64,000 nt of DNA from Actinomadura sp. NBRC 104425 (GTDB lineage: Bacteria; Actinomycetota; Actinomycetes; Streptosporangiales; Streptosporangiaceae). The notes beneath the pieces are model-generated. The model saw nothing but the letters and a program-made list of their open reading frames with translations. It did not search any database and was not told the DNA's origin. The translations under genes and the position numbers were made by a program. The stretch is from NCBI RefSeq assembly GCF_030269545.1, contig NZ_BSTN01000006.1, positions 202,624-266,623 on the forward strand. Reading direction: 5' to 3'. Of this stretch, positions 52,093-64,000 are shown piece after piece (position 1 is the stretch's first letter; each line of letters begins with the position of its first letter).

Positions 52093-52469
52093 TACCGGGC
52101 CCTCCTCTGCTTCCTGCCGCCGCCCGCCGAAGCCTCCTCGCGCGACTCCAGCACCACGGTGATGTGGCTCGTGCGCTTGTTGATGCGGTAAGCCCGGCCC
52201 TGGGCGCGGGGCCGGAACCGCTTCAGCGTCGGCCCCTCGTCCACCCACGCGCGGCTCACGACCAACGTGTCGGTGTCGAGCTTGAAGTTGTGCTCGGCGT
52301 TGGCGATGGCGCTCGCCAGCACCTTGCCCACCGGCTCACTCGCAGCCTGGGGGGCGAACCGCAGCACCGCCTGAGCCTCCGTGGCCGGCAGGCCGCGGAT
52401 GAGGTCCACCACGCGGCGGGCCTTCCTGGGCGTGACGCGGATGTACCGCGCCTGGGCCCTGGCTTCCAT
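52092..52469 (-). CDS. rplV: 50S ribosomal protein L22
   Basis: 125 aa. [34 protein letters not shown], with the tunnel beta-hairpin [24 protein letters not shown]. Confidence 0.98.
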
Positions 52470-52530
52470 CGCTAGTTCCTCTCCGTGTTGCGATCCTCGC
52501 CCGCCGCGACGGGCGAGACCCTCTGCCTGC

Positions 52531-52812
52531 TCAGCCGCGACGGCTGCGGCGGTCTTCCTTGACGTGGCTGCGGAACGTGCGCGTCGGCGCGAACTCGCCG
52601 AGCTTGTGCCCCACCATGGCCTCGGTGATGAACACCGGGACGTGCTTGCGGCCGTCGTGCACCGCGATCGTGTGCCCGATCATCTCGGGAATGATCATGG
52701 AGCGCCGCGACCACGTCTTGATGACGTTCTTGGTCCCCTTCTCGTTCTGCTCCTCCACCTTCTTCAGAAGGTGGTCGTCCACGAAGGGGCCCTTCTTAAG
52801 GCTACGTGGCAT
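52531..52812 (-). CDS. rpsS: 30S ribosomal protein S19
   Basis: 93 aa. [52 protein letters not shown]. Confidence 0.98.
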   Translation of the reverse strand: MPRSLKKGPFVDDHLLKKVEEQNEKGTKNVIKTWSRRSMIIPEMIGHTIAVHDGRKHVPVFITEAMVGHKLGEFAPTRTFRSHVKEDRRSRRG

Positions 52813-52824
52813 GACGAGCGACTC

Positions 52825-53658
52825 CTACCGCTTCTTCTTCGTGCGCCGACGGACGATCAGCCGGTCGCTGGGCTTGTTGGCCCGGCGGGTGCGGCCTTCC
52901 TTCTTGCCCTTGGGGTTGACCGGGTGCCGACCGCCGGAGGTCTTGCCCTCACCACCACCGTGCGGGTGGTCGATCGGGTTCATGGCCACACCGCGGACGG
53001 TCGGGCGCCGGCCCTTCCAGCGCATGCGGCCCGCCTTGCCCCAGTTGATGTTGGACTGCTCGGCGTTGCCGACCTCGCCCACGGTGGCGCGGCAGCGCAC
53101 GTCCACCATCCGCATCTCACCGGAGGGCATGCGCAGCGTGGCGTACTTGCCCTCCTTGGCCAGCAGCTGCACGCCCGCGCCCGCACTGCGGGCGATCTTG
53201 GCGCCGCCGCCCGGCCGCAGCTCGATGGCGTGGATGACGGTACCGGTCGGAATGTTGCGCAGCGGCAGGCAGTTGCCCGGCTTGATGTCGGCGTTCGGGC
53301 CGTTCTCGACCCGGTCGCCCTGCTTGAGCCCGTGCGGGGCGAGGATGTAGCGCTTCTCGCCGTCCACGTAGTGCAGCAGCGCGATGCGGGCGGTGCGGTT
53401 CGGGTCGTACTCGATGTGCGCGACCTTCGCCGGGATGCCGTCCTTGTCGTCCCGCCGGAAGTCGATGATCCGGTAGGCGCGCTTGTGCCCACCGCCCTGG
53501 TGCCGCGTGGTGATGCGACCGTGGTTGTTGCGCCCGCCCTTCTTCGGCAGCGGGCGCAGCAGCGACTTCTCCGGCTCGGTGCGCGTGATCTCGACGAAGT
53601 CGGACACGCTCGCACCGCGACGGCCGGGCGTCGTCGGCTTGTACTTACGGATGCCCAT
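52825..53658 (-). CDS. rplB: 50S ribosomal protein L2
   Basis: 277 aa. [41 protein letters not shown], catalytic-region [24 protein letters not shown]. Confidence 0.98.
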   Translation of the reverse strand: MGIRKYKPTTPGRRGASVSDFVEITRTEPEKSLLRPLPKKGGRNNHGRITTRHQGGGHKRAYRIIDFRRDDKDGIPAKVAHIEYDPNRTARIALLHYVDGEKRYILAPHGLKQGDRVENGPNADIKPGNCLPLRNIPTGTVIHAIELRPGGGAKIARSAGAGVQLLAKEGKYATLRMPSGEMRMVDVRCRATVGEVGNAEQSNINWGKAGRMRWKGRRPTVRGVAMNPIDHPHGGGEGKTSGGRHPVNPKGKKEGRTRRANKPSDRLIVRRRTKKKR

Positions 53659-53699
53659 CTTTTTCGTTCATCCCTTGTCTGCTCCGGCGATCCCGGCCG

Positions 53700-53999
53700 T
53701 CAGGCCGGGGTCCCGAAGATGTCGATCCGGTCGCCCTCGGCGAGGCTGACGATGGCGCGCTTGGTGTCCTTGCGCTTGCCCCAGCCGTACCGCGTGCGCT
53801 TGCGCTTGCCCGGCCGGTTGAGGGTGTTCACGTTCGTCACCTTGACGTTGAACACCTCCTCCACGGCCTGCTTGATCTGCGTCTTGTTGGCGTCCGGGCG
53901 GACGATGAAGGTGTACTTGTTCTCGTCCAGCAGCCCGTAGCTCTTCTCCGAGACGACCGGCGCGATGATGATGTCGCGAGGGTCAGCGATCTTGTTCAT
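53700..53999 (-). CDS. rplW: 50S ribosomal protein L23
   Basis: 99 aa. [49 protein letters not shown] overlaps rplD by 4 nt. Confidence 0.98.
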   Translation of the reverse strand: MNKIADPRDIIIAPVVSEKSYGLLDENKYTFIVRPDANKTQIKQAVEEVFNVKVTNVNTLNRPGKRKRTRYGWGKRKDTKRAIVSLAEGDRIDIFGTPA

Positions 54000-54625
54000 T
54001 CGGCCACCGCCTCCGAAGCACGGGACTTCTTGGTAGCGCGCGCGATGAACTCGTCGTAGGCGGCCTTCGTGAAGACCACGTCGTCGTTCACCATCACGTC
54101 GTAGGTGTTGAGCTGGTCGGACACCAGCAGGTGGACGCTGGGCTCGTTGCGCAGGCTCTTCCAGGTGACCTCGTCCTCGCGGTCCAGGACCACCAGCACC
54201 CGCCGCGCATCGGTCACGCCGCGCAGCGCGGCCAGCGCCGTCTTGGTCTTGGGCGTGTCGCCCTCGATCAGGTGGTCGACCACGTGGACCCGGCCGTGGC
54301 GGGCCCGGTCCGACAGGGCGCCGCGCAGCGCGGCGGCCTTCATCTTCTTCGGCGTCCGCTGGGTGTAGTCGCGGGGCTGCGGCCCGTGGACGGTGCCGCC
54401 GCCGGCGAACTGCGGCGCGCGGGTCGAGCCCTGACGGGCCCGGCCGGTGCCCTTCTGCCGGTACGGCTTCTTGCCGCCGCCGCGCACGTCCCCGCGGGTC
54501 TTCGTGGCGTGGGTGCCCTGCCGCGCCGCGGCCTGCTGCGCCACCACGACCTGGTGGATCAGCGGCACGCTGGTCTTGGCGTCGAAGATCTCGGCAGGCA
54601 GGTCGACATCCAGCTTGCTGGTCAC
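53996..54625 (-). CDS. rplD: 50S ribosomal protein L4
   Basis: 209 aa. [51 protein letters not shown] is the conserved tunnel loop. ATG overlaps rplC by 4 nt. Confidence 0.98.
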   Translation of the reverse strand: MTSKLDVDLPAEIFDAKTSVPLIHQVVVAQQAAARQGTHATKTRGDVRGGGKKPYRQKGTGRARQGSTRAPQFAGGGTVHGPQPRDYTQRTPKKMKAAALRGALSDRARHGRVHVVDHLIEGDTPKTKTALAALRGVTDARRVLVVLDREDEVTWKSLRNEPSVHLLVSDQLNTYDVMVNDDVVFTKAAYDEFIARATKKSRASEAVAE

Positions 54626-55272
54626 TTGCCCGCTCCCTTCACTGCGTTGCGAACCATGACCAGCCCGCCGTTCGGGCCGGGAACCGCGCCCTTGATGAGC
54701 AGCAGGTTCTTCTCCGGGTCGATGGCGTGGATGGTCAGGTTCTGCACGGTGGTCCGGGCGTTGCCGTGCCGCCCCGCCATGCGGAGGCCCTTGAAGACGC
54801 GACCGGGGGTCGCACAGCCGCCGATCGAGCCCGGCGAACGGTGCTTGCGCTGGGTGCCGTGCGAGGCGCCGAGGCCGCCGAAGCCGTGGCGCTTCATCAC
54901 ACCAGCGGTGCCCTTGCCCTTGCTGGTGCCGGTGACGTCGACCTTCTGCCCGGCCTCGAAGACCGTAACGGTGATCTCCTGGCCGAGTTCGTACTCGGAG
55001 GCGTCATCGGTCCGGATCTCGGCCAGGTAGCGGCGCGGGGTGACACCGGCCTTCTCGAAGTGGCCCGTGCGCGGCTTGTTCACCTTGCGCGGGTCGATCT
55101 GGCCGTACCCGAGCTGCACGGCGCTGTAGCCGTCGCGGTCCTGGGTGCGGATCTGGGTGACGACGCACGGCCCGGCCTGGACGACGGTCACCGGAACGAT
55201 CCGGCCCTCATCGTCGAAGACCTGGGTCATGCCGAGCTTCTCGCCCAGGACGCCCTTCCTGTTCCTACTCAT
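54622..55272 (-). CDS. rplC: 50S ribosomal protein L3
   Basis: 216 aa. [30 protein letters not shown] and [41 protein letters not shown]. Confidence 0.98.
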   Translation of the reverse strand: MSRNRKGVLGEKLGMTQVFDDEGRIVPVTVVQAGPCVVTQIRTQDRDGYSAVQLGYGQIDPRKVNKPRTGHFEKAGVTPRRYLAEIRTDDASEYELGQEITVTVFEAGQKVDVTGTSKGKGTAGVMKRHGFGGLGASHGTQRKHRSPGSIGGCATPGRVFKGLRMAGRHGNARTTVQNLTIHAIDPEKNLLLIKGAVPGPNGGLVMVRNAVKGAGK

Positions 55273-55286
55273 CTTCGGTGCGTCCC

Positions 55287-55595
55287 TCAGAGCTTGATCT
55301 CGATGTCAACGCCGGCCGGAAGGTCGAGCCGCATGAGCGAGTCGACCGTCTTGGGCGTGGGATCGATGATGTCGATCAGCCGCTTGTGCGTGCGCATCTC
55401 GAAGTGCTCGCGCGAGTCCTTGTACTTGTGCGGCGAGCGGATGACGCAGTACACGTTCTTCTCGGTCGGCAGCGGCACCGGGCCCGCGACCTTGGCGCCC
55501 GTCCGCGTCACCGTCTCAACGATCTTCTTCGCGGAGGTGTCGATGACCTCGTGGTCGTAGGCCTTGAGCCGGATGCGGATCTTCTGTCCCGCCAT
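55287..55595 (-). CDS. rpsJ: 30S ribosomal protein S10
   Basis: 102 aa. [71 protein letters not shown]. First gene of the S10 block, 105 nt after tuf. Confidence 0.98.
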   Translation of the reverse strand: MAGQKIRIRLKAYDHEVIDTSAKKIVETVTRTGAKVAGPVPLPTEKNVYCVIRSPHKYKDSREHFEMRTHKRLIDIIDPTPKTVDSLMRLDLPAGVDIEIKL

Positions 55596-55643
55596 GGTGG
55601 CCTCGGTGTCCTTTGCTGGTAGTGCCGCTGGGTGTTCGATCGC

Positions 55644-55689
55644 GACGCGGCGGCCCGGCCAGTGGTTCTGGCGGCCGGGCCGCCGCGTC
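55644..55689 (-). terminator. Strong hairpin between tuf and rpsJ
   Basis: 16-bp perfect stem GACGCGGCGGCCCGGC / GCCGGGCCGCCGCGTC with a 14-nt loop, 12 nt after the tuf stop. Separates the str operon from the S10 operon, although the 105-nt gap leaves little room for an independent promoter, so partial read-through is likely. Confidence 0.8.
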
Positions 55690-55700
55690 GACGAGAGGTG

Positions 55701-56894
55701 TTACTTGATGACCTTGGTGACGCGACCCGCGCCCACGGTCCGGCCACCCTCACGGATGGCGAACTTCAGGCCCTCCTCCATGGCGACGGGCTGGATCAGC
55801 TCGACGCGCATCTCGGTGTTGTCGCCCGGCATGACCATCTCGGTGCCCTCGGGCAGGTTGACGACGCCGGTCACGTCCGTGGTCCGGAAGTAGAACTGCG
55901 GACGGTAGTTGTTGAAGAACGGCGTGTGCCGGCCACCCTCGTCCTTGGACAGGATGTAGACCTGCGCCTCGAACTCGGTGTGCGGGGTGTTGGTGCCCGG
56001 CTTGATGACACACTGGCCGCGCTCCACCTCCTCGCGCTTGACACCGCGCAGCAGGAGGCCGACGTTGTCGCCCGCCTGGCCCTGGTCGAGGAGCTTGCGG
56101 AACATCTCGACGCCGGTGACGGTCGTCTTGAGCGACTCCTCCTTGATGCCGATGATCTCGACTTCCTCGTTGACGTTGATCACGCCACGCTCGATGCGGC
56201 CGGTCACCACGGTGCCGCGGCCGGTGATCGAGAAGACGTCCTCGATCGGCATCAGGAACGGCTTGTCGGTGTCGCGCTGCGGCTCGGGGACGTTCTCGTC
56301 CACGGCCTTCATGAGCTCCTTGATGGACTCGGCCCACTTGGCGTCGCCCTGCAGGGCCTGGAAGGCCGAGACGCGGACGACCGGAACCTCGTCGCCGGGG
56401 AACTCGTACTCGCTGAGCAGCTCGCGGACCTCGAGCTCGACCAGCTCCAGGATCTCCTCGTCGTCGACCATGTCGCACTTGTTCAGGGCGACGACGATGT
56501 AGGGCACGCCGACCTGGCGGGCCAGCAGCACGTGCTCCTTGGTCTGCGGCATCGGGCCGTCGGTGGCGGCCACGACCAGGATCGCGCCGTCCATCTGGGC
56601 GGCACCGGTGATCATGTTCTTGATGTAGTCCGCGTGACCCGGGCAGTCCACGTGCGCGTAGTGCCGAGCCTCGGTCTGGTACTCGACGTGCGCGATGGAG
56701 ATGGTGATACCGCGCTCGCGCTCCTCGGGGGCCTTGTCGATGTCCTCGAAGGGCGTGAACGGGTTGAGGTCGGGGTACTCGTCGTGCAGCACCTTGGTGA
56801 TCGCCGCGGTAAGGGTGGTCTTACCGTGGTCGATGTGCCCGATGGTGCCGATGTTTACGTGCGGCTTGGTCCGCTCGAACTTGGCCTTCGCCAC
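55701..56894 (-). CDS. tuf: Elongation factor Tu
   Basis: 397 aa. G1 [15 protein letters not shown] (switch I), DCPGH (G3), NKCD (G4) and SAFQ (G5). Delivers aminoacyl-tRNA to the ribosome. Last gene of rpsL-rpsG-fusA-tuf. Confidence 0.98.
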   Translation of the reverse strand: MAKAKFERTKPHVNIGTIGHIDHGKTTLTAAITKVLHDEYPDLNPFTPFEDIDKAPEERERGITISIAHVEYQTEARHYAHVDCPGHADYIKNMITGAAQMDGAILVVAATDGPMPQTKEHVLLARQVGVPYIVVALNKCDMVDDEEILELVELEVRELLSEYEFPGDEVPVVRVSAFQALQGDAKWAESIKELMKAVDENVPEPQRDTDKPFLMPIEDVFSITGRGTVVTGRIERGVINVNEEVEIIGIKEESLKTTVTGVEMFRKLLDQGQAGDNVGLLLRGVKREEVERGQCVIKPGTNTPHTEFEAQVYILSKDEGGRHTPFFNNYRPQFYFRTTDVTGVVNLPEGTEMVMPGDNTEMRVELIQPVAMEEGLKFAIREGGRTVGAGRVTKVIK

Positions 56895-56972
56895 TGGTTG
56901 CTCCTTGTTGCGATCGTCGGCCGGCTGGACCGGCCGCCTGATGCTGCTGGCTGGTGACCTCGGGCTCGGGTG

Positions 56973-59084
<2,112 letters not shown>

Positions 59085-59124
59085 TGTCGTCCTCGCGTAA
59101 GTCGTAGTGGGTCGGTGACCGCGG

Positions 59125-59595
59125 TCACCAGCGGTAGTGGGCGAACGCCTTGTTGGACTCCGCCATCTTGTGCGTGTCCTCGCGCTTCTTCACCGAGGCG
59201 CCGAGTCCGTTGCTCGCGTCCAGCAGCTCGTTCATCAGCCGCTCGGTCATGGTCTTCTCGCGGCGCTGCCGGGCGTACTGCACCAGCCAGCGCAGCGCCA
59301 GCGTGGTGCTGCGGGCCGGCCGCACCTCCACCGGGACCTGGTAGGTCGCGCCACCGACGCGACGGCTCTTGACCTCGATGGTCGGCTTGACGTTGTCGAG
59401 GGCGCGCTTGAGCGTGACGACAGGGTCGTTGCCGGTCTTCTCGCGGCAGCCCTCCAGGGCGTCGTAGACGATGCGCTGCGCCAGCGAGCGCTTGCCGTCC
59501 AGGAGCACCTTGTTGATGAGCGCGGTGACCAGCGGCGAGTTGTACACCGGGTCGGCGATGAGCTGGCGCTTGCCAGCAGGGCCCTTGCGCGGCAT
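59125..59595 (-). CDS. rpsG: 30S ribosomal protein S7
   Basis: 156 aa. [31 protein letters not shown] and [36 protein letters not shown] 59595 overlaps the rpsL stop by one base. Confidence 0.98.
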   Translation of the reverse strand: MPRKGPAGKRQLIADPVYNSPLVTALINKVLLDGKRSLAQRIVYDALEGCREKTGNDPVVTLKRALDNVKPTIEVKSRRVGGATYQVPVEVRPARSTTLALRWLVQYARQRREKTMTERLMNELLDASNGLGASVKKREDTHKMAESNKAFAHYRW

Positions 59596-59969
59596 CAGCT
59601 CTTCTCCTTCTTCGCGCCGTAGCGGCTGCGCGCCTGCTTGCGGTTCCGCACGCCCTGGGTGTCCAGCGAACCGCGGATGATCTTGTAACGAACGCCCGGG
59701 AGGTCCTTCACACGACCGCCGCGCACGAGCACGATGGAGTGCTCCTGCAGGTTGTGGCCGACCCCGGGGATGTAGGCGGTCACCTCGATCCCGCTGGTCA
59801 GCCGGACACGAGCGACCTTGCGAAGCGCGGAGTTCGGCTTCTTGGGCGTCGTGGTGTAGACGCGCGTGCAGACACCCCGGCGCTGCGGGCTGCCCTTCAG
59901 CGCGGGCGTCTTGTTCTTGGTCACCTTGTCCTGGCGGCCCTTGCGGACCAGCTGCTGGATCGTGGGCAC
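59595..59969 (-). CDS. rpsL: 30S ribosomal protein S12
   Basis: 124 aa. [38 protein letters not shown] (streptomycin-site Lys present) and [18 protein letters not shown]. The conserved [11 protein letters not shown] reads [11 protein letters not shown] here (Glu to Val), as in plastid S12, which has [11 protein letters not shown]. Decoding-centre protein. Confidence 0.98.
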   Translation of the reverse strand: MPTIQQLVRKGRQDKVTKNKTPALKGSPQRRGVCTRVYTTTPKKPNSALRKVARVRLTSGIEVTAYIPGVGHNLQEHSIVLVRGGRVKDLPGVRYKIIRGSLDTQGVRNRKQARSRYGAKKEKS

Positions 59970-60254
59970 CGCGTCTCCGTCTTCCTCGTACCGAGCCGGT
60001 ATGTGTTCGTTCTGGGGTGGATTCCGCTCGCACGGAACCCGTCATCACCACCTCTGACGAGGCTGTGACCTGCCGGTTTCCCGACCTCTCCGACCCACGC
60101 GGTCGGGCGTGTCGCACTCTGCTTGGCCACACACGACCGCCCGGCCCCAGGGGGCCGAAACAAGCCGGGGAGTGTTTCGCGGCGCCGGCCCTGGCACCTG
60201 GGCCTTGCCGGTGCGCACGCGGATCGGCCCGCACACCGGCGGGCGCGAAGCAAG

Positions 60255-60283
60255 AGACTACCCAGCCCCGCGCCAAAGTGCAA
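60255..60283 (-). promoter_or_regulatory. Putative promoter of rpsL-rpsG-fusA-tuf
   Basis: TTGCAC, 17 bp, TAGTCT on the - strand; a leader of about 280 nt follows. A second pair (TTGCGC, 18 bp, TAGTGC) lies 36 bp upstream. Confidence 0.35.
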
Positions 60284-60485
60284 AGCGAGTTCCGCACTAT
60301 CGCGCCGGCCCCCTCCGGCGCAAGTACCGGGCCGCTGGAACCGGTGTGACGTGCACGGCCGCGCTCGTTATGGGTAACCGCCCGAGCGCGAGTGAAACGC
60401 CGGATTGTCACCGAATTTTTGCAGCTTGTTTGTTTCGTCCCCCGGGGCCCGGAATCAGCGCCTTTGCGGGGGAAGCCGTGGAGGC

Positions 60486-60524
60486 CGCGGCGACCGCGCC
60501 GGCATCCCGGCCCCGGTCGCCGCG
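60486..60524 (-). terminator. Hairpin after the tail-anchored protein gene
   Basis: CGCGGCGACCG / CGGTCGCCGCG, 11-bp perfect stem with a 17-nt loop, 4 nt past the stop codon. Confidence 0.5.
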
Positions 60525-60528
60525 TCCG

Positions 60529-62064
60529 CTACATCACGAAGGCGACGATCAGCACGATGAGGATCACCAGGACGGCCACGCCGCCGACGATGTAGAGCGT
60601 CTTGCCGCCCTTGCCGCCCTTGTCGTCCGAACCGCCCGCGGCGCCGTAGCCGGGGTAGCCGCCCTGCTGCCGGCCGTACTGCCCCTGCTGCCCGTACTGG
60701 GCCGGAGCCTGCTGGCCGTACTGGCCCTGCTGCCCCTGCTGCTGGCCGTAAGCCTGCTGCCCGTACTGCTGTTGCTGCTGCCCCTCCGGCTGCCCGTACG
60801 GGTTCTGCTGCTGCCCGCCGTACGGGCCCTGCTGCTGGCCGTACGCGGCCTGCTGGCCGTACTGCTGCTGCTCACCCTGCCCGTAGCCCTGCTGACCGAA
60901 CTGCCCCTGCTGGGCCTGGCCCTGCCGGCCCCACTGCTGCTGGCCGATGTCCATGCGCGTGGCGCCATCGGTGCCGGCTCCGGCGGGGTTGCTGAAGGCC
61001 TGCGTCGACCGCGCGTCCTCACCGCCGGACTGCTCGTGCTGCCCCTGGGCGGCGCCGTACGGCGCGGCCGGGTGCTCCTCGCCCGACGAGGCGGTGCCCG
61101 CCCCGGCCTCGGGAGGCGGCACCATCAGGGTGCGGGCGGAGTCGACGCCCTGCTTGTCGTCCTGGGGCGCCCACGGCTCGGGGGTGGACGGCGGCGTCGG
61201 GGCCTGCCACGGCTCGCCCTGCGCCTCCGGCTGCCTGCGCTCGGGCCCCGTCGCCACGGGGATGTCGGTGCCGGGCGACCACGCGGTGGTGGCCTGGTCG
61301 CCGGCGACGGGCCGGGGCCTGTCGGCCTCGGGCGCGCCGGCCCCCGGACCGGGGACGATCAGGGTGCGCTCGCCGCCCTCGCCGCCCTCGGACTGCTGCT
61401 GCGGCTGCTGCTGTTGCTGGGCCTGCTGCTGCTGGTGCTGCTGCACCTGCGGCGGCGGGGAGTAGAGGTCCTGCGCGGGGTTGTACGCCGGCTGCGGCTG
61501 GCCGTATTGGGGCTGCCCGTACTGCTGCTGCTCGGGCTGCTGCCCGTAGCCCTGCTGCTGGGCGTACGGCTGCTGCGGATACGGCTGCTGGCCGTAGGGC
61601 GGCTGGGGCGGCGCCTGAGGCGGGGTGTACCCGGCCGGCCCCTGGGCCTGCTGCCCGTACGGCGCCTGCTGGTGCTGCTGACCGGGCGCCTGCTGCTGGC
61701 CCGGCGCGGCCTGCTGCTGCCCGTACGGCGCCTGCGGCTGCTCCTGCCCCTGCCCGAACTGCTGCAGCGGCTCGACCATGGTCGGCGGCGGAGGCGGGGG
61801 CGTACCGCCCTGCTGCGGCTGCTGGGGCTGCGGCTGCTGGGGCTGCGGCTGCTGCGCCGGGGGCTGCTGCCCCTGGTCCTGGGGCGCGGCGTGGCGGCCG
61901 CCTCCGGCGGCGCCGCCGAGCTGCGGTGCGCCGAACACCACGGTCCGGTCGCCCATCGGCCGCCCCGGCTGCTGCCCTGCGGACCGCCCGCCCGGCGCCT
62001 CGGGCGACTCCTGGTCGCCCGGCGACGGCGGCTGCGGTCCCTGCGTGCCGTCATGCTCGGTCAT
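60529..62064 (-). CDS. Gln/Tyr/Gly/Pro-rich tail-anchored membrane protein with repeated Arg-Thr motifs
   Basis: 511 aa, not recognised. The whole chain up to residue 488 is low-complexity: Pro/Gln-rich (50-225), acidic/Pro-rich (226-365) and prion-like YGQQ/QQYG repeats (375-475). The final 23 residues, TLYIVGGVAVLVILIVLIVAFVM after DDKGGKGGK, are a single membrane helix with nothing after it: a tail-anchored, cytoplasm-facing protein. Five Thr sit in similar short motifs: RTVVF (Thr41), RTLIV (Thr234), RTLMV (Thr312), STQAF (Thr354), TRMD (Thr369). ATG 62064 has AAGGAG 8 nt upstream. Lies between rpoC and rpsL, a place normally empty or short. Confidence 0.8.
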   Translation of the reverse strand: MTEHDGTQGPQPPSPGDQESPEAPGGRSAGQQPGRPMGDRTVVFGAPQLGGAAGGGRHAAPQDQGQQPPAQQPQPQQPQPQQPQQGGTPPPPPPTMVEPLQQFGQGQEQPQAPYGQQQAAPGQQQAPGQQHQQAPYGQQAQGPAGYTPPQAPPQPPYGQQPYPQQPYAQQQGYGQQPEQQQYGQPQYGQPQPAYNPAQDLYSPPPQVQQHQQQQAQQQQQPQQQSEGGEGGERTLIVPGPGAGAPEADRPRPVAGDQATTAWSPGTDIPVATGPERRQPEAQGEPWQAPTPPSTPEPWAPQDDKQGVDSARTLMVPPPEAGAGTASSGEEHPAAPYGAAQGQHEQSGGEDARSTQAFSNPAGAGTDGATRMDIGQQQWGRQGQAQQGQFGQQGYGQGEQQQYGQQAAYGQQQGPYGGQQQNPYGQPEGQQQQQYGQQAYGQQQGQQGQYGQQAPAQYGQQGQYGRQQGGYPGYGAAGGSDDKGGKGGKTLYIVGGVAVLVILIVLIVAFVM

Positions 62065-62488
62065 CGTGGGGGCTCCTTCAGTGCCGTCGTCCCGGACCTC
62101 TCCACGCCCGGACCTTTCCGCGCTCCCGGACGTGGCCGTTCGACCCCGCCCGGTCCCTTCCTGCCCCAGCCTGCCCCGATCGGCCGGTCTATCGCAAATC
62201 ACCAGCACCCGCCGTGGCGCCGGCGTCGCGCACCGCCACCGGACGCGGCGAAAGACGCGGTGAAGACCGCCCCGCCGGAGCCCCGGCGAGACGGCCTTCG
62301 CGACAACAGCACCGGAGCACCGCGCCGCGAGCAGACAGCGCCCCGGATTCCGGTCGCGCACCGGAGACTCACGATCCTATCCCCGCCCGCGCCCCACCGA
62401 TCTCCCCCGCCCCAGTGGCACGCGCCGGAAAAGGCGAAAGGCCGCCCCGATCCGCGATCGGGGCGGCCTCGACACGACCGTGCGGCCG
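62065..62488. other. Intergenic region between rpoC and the tail-anchored protein gene
   Basis: 424 bp. Contains the rpoC terminator (62439-62469). The promoter of the tail-anchored protein gene must lie here but I see no convincing boxes. No gene. Confidence 0.45.
62439..62469 (-). terminator. Intrinsic terminator of rpoBC
   Basis: 14-bp perfect stem AGGCCGCCCCGATC / GATCGGGGCGGCCT, 3-nt loop, followed on the - strand by TTCGCCTTTTCC. 20 nt after the rpoC stop. Confidence 0.88.
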
Positions 62489-64000
62489 TTACCGGTTGTA
62501 CTGGCCGAAGTCGTACTCCTCCAGCGGGACGGCCTCGCCGGAGCCCTGCCCGAAGGCGTACTCGGCGCCGTCGTCGTAGGAGCCGACGGAGTACACCGCC
62601 GCCTTGGCCTCCTCGGTCGGCTCGACCCGGACGTTGCGGTACTGCGGCATGCCGGTACCGGCCGGGATGAGCTTACCGATGATGACGTTCTCCTTCAGGC
62701 CCAGCAGCGGGTCGCTCTTGGCGTGCATGGCCGCCTCGGTGAGGACCCGGGTGGTCTCCTGGAAGGAGGCCGCCGACAGCCACGACTCGGTGGCCAGCGA
62801 GGCCTTGGTGATGCCCATGAGGACGGGACGGCCCGCGGCGGGCGTGCCGCCCTCGGCGACCACGTTGCGGTTGGTCTCCTCGAACAGCGGACGCTCCACC
62901 AGGTCGCCGGGCAGCAGCTCGGTGTCGCCCGACTCCAGGATGTTCACCCGCTTGAGCATCTGGCGGACGATCACCTCGATGTGCTTGTCGTGGATCGACA
63001 CACCCTGCGAGCGGTAGACGTCCTGGACCTCCTGCACCAGGTGCAGCTGCACGGCGCGCGGGCCGAGGATGCGCAGCACCTCGTGCGGGTTGACCACACC
63101 GGCGATCAGCTTCTGGCCGACCTCGACGTGCTCGCCCTCCTTGACCAGCAGGCGCGAACGCATCGGCACCGGGTAGGCGATCTCGTCGGAGCCGTCGTCG
63201 GGGACGATGACGACCTTGCGGGTCTTCTCCGTCTCGTCGATCTTGACCCGGCCGGCGACCTCGCTGATCGGGGCCACGCCCTTGGGCACGCGGGCCTCGA
63301 ACAGCTCCTGCACACGCGGCAGACCGTGCGTGATGTCCGCACCGGCGACACCACCGGTGTGGAAGGTTCGCATGGTCAGCTGGGTGCCGGGCTCGCCGAT
63401 GGACTGGGCGGCGATGATGCCGACGGCCTCGCCGACGTCCACCCGGTTGCCGGTGGCCAGGCTGCGGCCGTAGCAGGCGGCGCACACGCCGATCTTGGCC
63501 TCGCAGACCAGGGCGCTGCGGGTGCGCACCTCCTCCACGCCGGCCTCGATCAGCCGGGTCAGCACCGCGTCCGACAGGTCGGTGCCGGCCTGCACGATCA
63601 CCGTGCCGTCGACCTCGATGTCCTCGGCGATGGTCCGGCCGATCAGGCTGGTCTCGGCGTTGGCCGGCTTGACCAGGTTGCCCGCGGCGTCCCGCTCGGC
63701 CACCCGGAACGGGATGGTGCGGTCGGTGCCGCAGTCCTCCTCGCGGACGATGACGTCCTGCGCCACGTCCACCAGACGCCGGGTCAGGTAACCCGAGTCG
63801 GCGGTGCGCAGCGCGGTGTCGGCCAGCCCCTTGCGGGTGCCGTGGGTGGAGATGAAGAACTCCACCACCGACAGGCCCTCGCGGTAGGACGACTTGATCG
63901 GCCGCGGGATGGTCTCGCCCTTGGGGTTGGAGACCAGGCCGCGCATGCCGGCGATCTGGCGCAGCTGCAGCGGGTTGCCCCGGGCACCCGACTGGATCAT
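62489..64000 (-). CDS. rpoC: RNA polymerase beta' subunit, C-terminal part (cut by window edge)
   Basis: 504 codons to the stop. [29 protein letters not shown] (bridge-helix/trigger-loop region), [34 protein letters not shown], zinc-2 site Cys in REEDCGT and [35 protein letters not shown] (trigger loop end) and [19 protein letters not shown] are diagnostic. The window edge removes the N-terminal two-thirds. Confidence 0.98.
   Translation of the reverse strand: MIQSGARGNPLQLRQIAGMRGLVSNPKGETIPRPIKSSYREGLSVVEFFISTHGTRKGLADTALRTADSGYLTRRLVDVAQDVIVREEDCGTDRTIPFRVAERDAAGNLVKPANAETSLIGRTIAEDIEVDGTVIVQAGTDLSDAVLTRLIEAGVEEVRTRSALVCEAKIGVCAACYGRSLATGNRVDVGEAVGIIAAQSIGEPGTQLTMRTFHTGGVAGADITHGLPRVQELFEARVPKGVAPISEVAGRVKIDETEKTRKVVIVPDDGSDEIAYPVPMRSRLLVKEGEHVEVGQKLIAGVVNPHEVLRILGPRAVQLHLVQEVQDVYRSQGVSIHDKHIEVIVRQMLKRVNILESGDTELLPGDLVERPLFEETNRNVVAEGGTPAAGRPVLMGITKASLATESWLSAASFQETTRVLTEAAMHAKSDPLLGLKENVIIGKLIPAGTGMPQYRNVRVEPTEEAKAAVYSVGSYDDGAEYAFGQGSGEAVPLEEYDFGQYNR

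Larger units (their letters stand above)
59970..60528. other. Intergenic region between the tail-anchored protein gene and rpsL
   Basis: 559 bp. Contains the candidate str promoters, an inverted repeat CGCGCTCG (60360-60367) / CGAGCGCG around TTATGGGTAACC, an AT-rich block at 60405-60440 and the terminator hairpin at 60486-60524. Length and AT-rich islands fit a regulated ribosomal leader. No gene. Confidence 0.45.

Noticed and set aside
60660..61860. Tandem ctgctg / gcccgtactg repeats
   Set aside because: Explained as codons for Gln and Tyr-Gly-Gln on the - strand rather than a separate DNA repeat element.
60109..62670. Long + strand open frame opposite the Gln-rich gene, rich in Leu/Arg
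   Set aside because: Antisense of CAG/CTG-type repeats naturally gives Leu-rich translation; no start signal. The - strand frame has a ribosome site and a membrane helix.

Overview
The window is chromosomal, GC-rich DNA of a filamentous-type actinobacterium. The gene order guaB / DUF5319 / anti-sigma-D / sigD / groEL1-groES / tsaD-rimI-tsaB-tsaE / alr / nnr / glmS / glmM-rpsI-rplM, next to the complete rpoC-str-S10-spc-alpha ribosomal cluster, is typically actinobacterial. An XRE/DUF5753 regulator with two DUF397 genes, a CIRCE element over groES and a His-tailed GroEL1 point to a Streptosporangiales or Streptomyces-like lineage (Actinomadura-like by inference; species not determinable from sequence alone). 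No rRNA or tRNA gene, CRISPR array, intact transposon or prophage was recognised.

Region 1 (1-9 kb): the 5' end of guaB, a DUF5319 gene, the sigD/anti-sigma-D pair, the heat-shock groES-groEL1 operon under CIRCE, a divergent THUMP-like methyltransferase, and a long coiled-coil protein whose C-terminal half is built of 11-residue repeats. Downstream of the anti-sigma gene lies a set of hairpins resembling the end of an IS200/IS605-type element.

Region 2 (9-30.7 kb): an aminoglycoside phosphotransferase-like kinase; the t6A tRNA-modification genes (tsaD, rimI, tsaB, tsaE); alanine racemase and an alpha/beta hydrolase; NAD(P)HX repair (nnr); an XRE + 2x DUF397 cassette; glmS, coaA; a four-gene ABC export/permease operon; a secreted DUF1524 nuclease-like lipoprotein; glmM and the rpsI-rplM genes. 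Together these cover amino-sugar and D-Ala supply for peptidoglycan, CoA synthesis and translation fidelity.

Region 3 (30.7-36 kb): divergent from rplM are three surface-protein genes on the + strand: a CAP-domain protein with a Ser-Asp repeat stalk, and two adjacent paralogous single-pass proteins with long disordered N-termini and a shared, unrecognised extracytoplasmic domain. truA follows on the - strand.

Region 4 (36-64 kb): all - strand ribosomal operons read from the right end: rpoC (3' part), a 511-aa Gln/Tyr/Gly-rich tail-anchored protein, rpsL-rpsG-fusA-tuf, rpsJ to secY-adk-map, then infA-rpmJ-rpsM-rpsK-rpsD-rpoA-rplQ. Three extra genes (DUF1707 protein, metallophosphoesterase, HTH protein) sit between map and infA.

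Many first genes of transcription units have no Shine-Dalgarno site but a TANNNT box 6-8 nt before the start codon, as expected for leaderless actinobacterial mRNAs. The least explained items are the tail-anchored protein (with repeated Arg-Thr motifs that look like FHA/Ser-Thr-kinase sites), the hendecad coiled coil, the paralogous surface pair, and the DUF397 promoters with palindromes over their -35 boxes.
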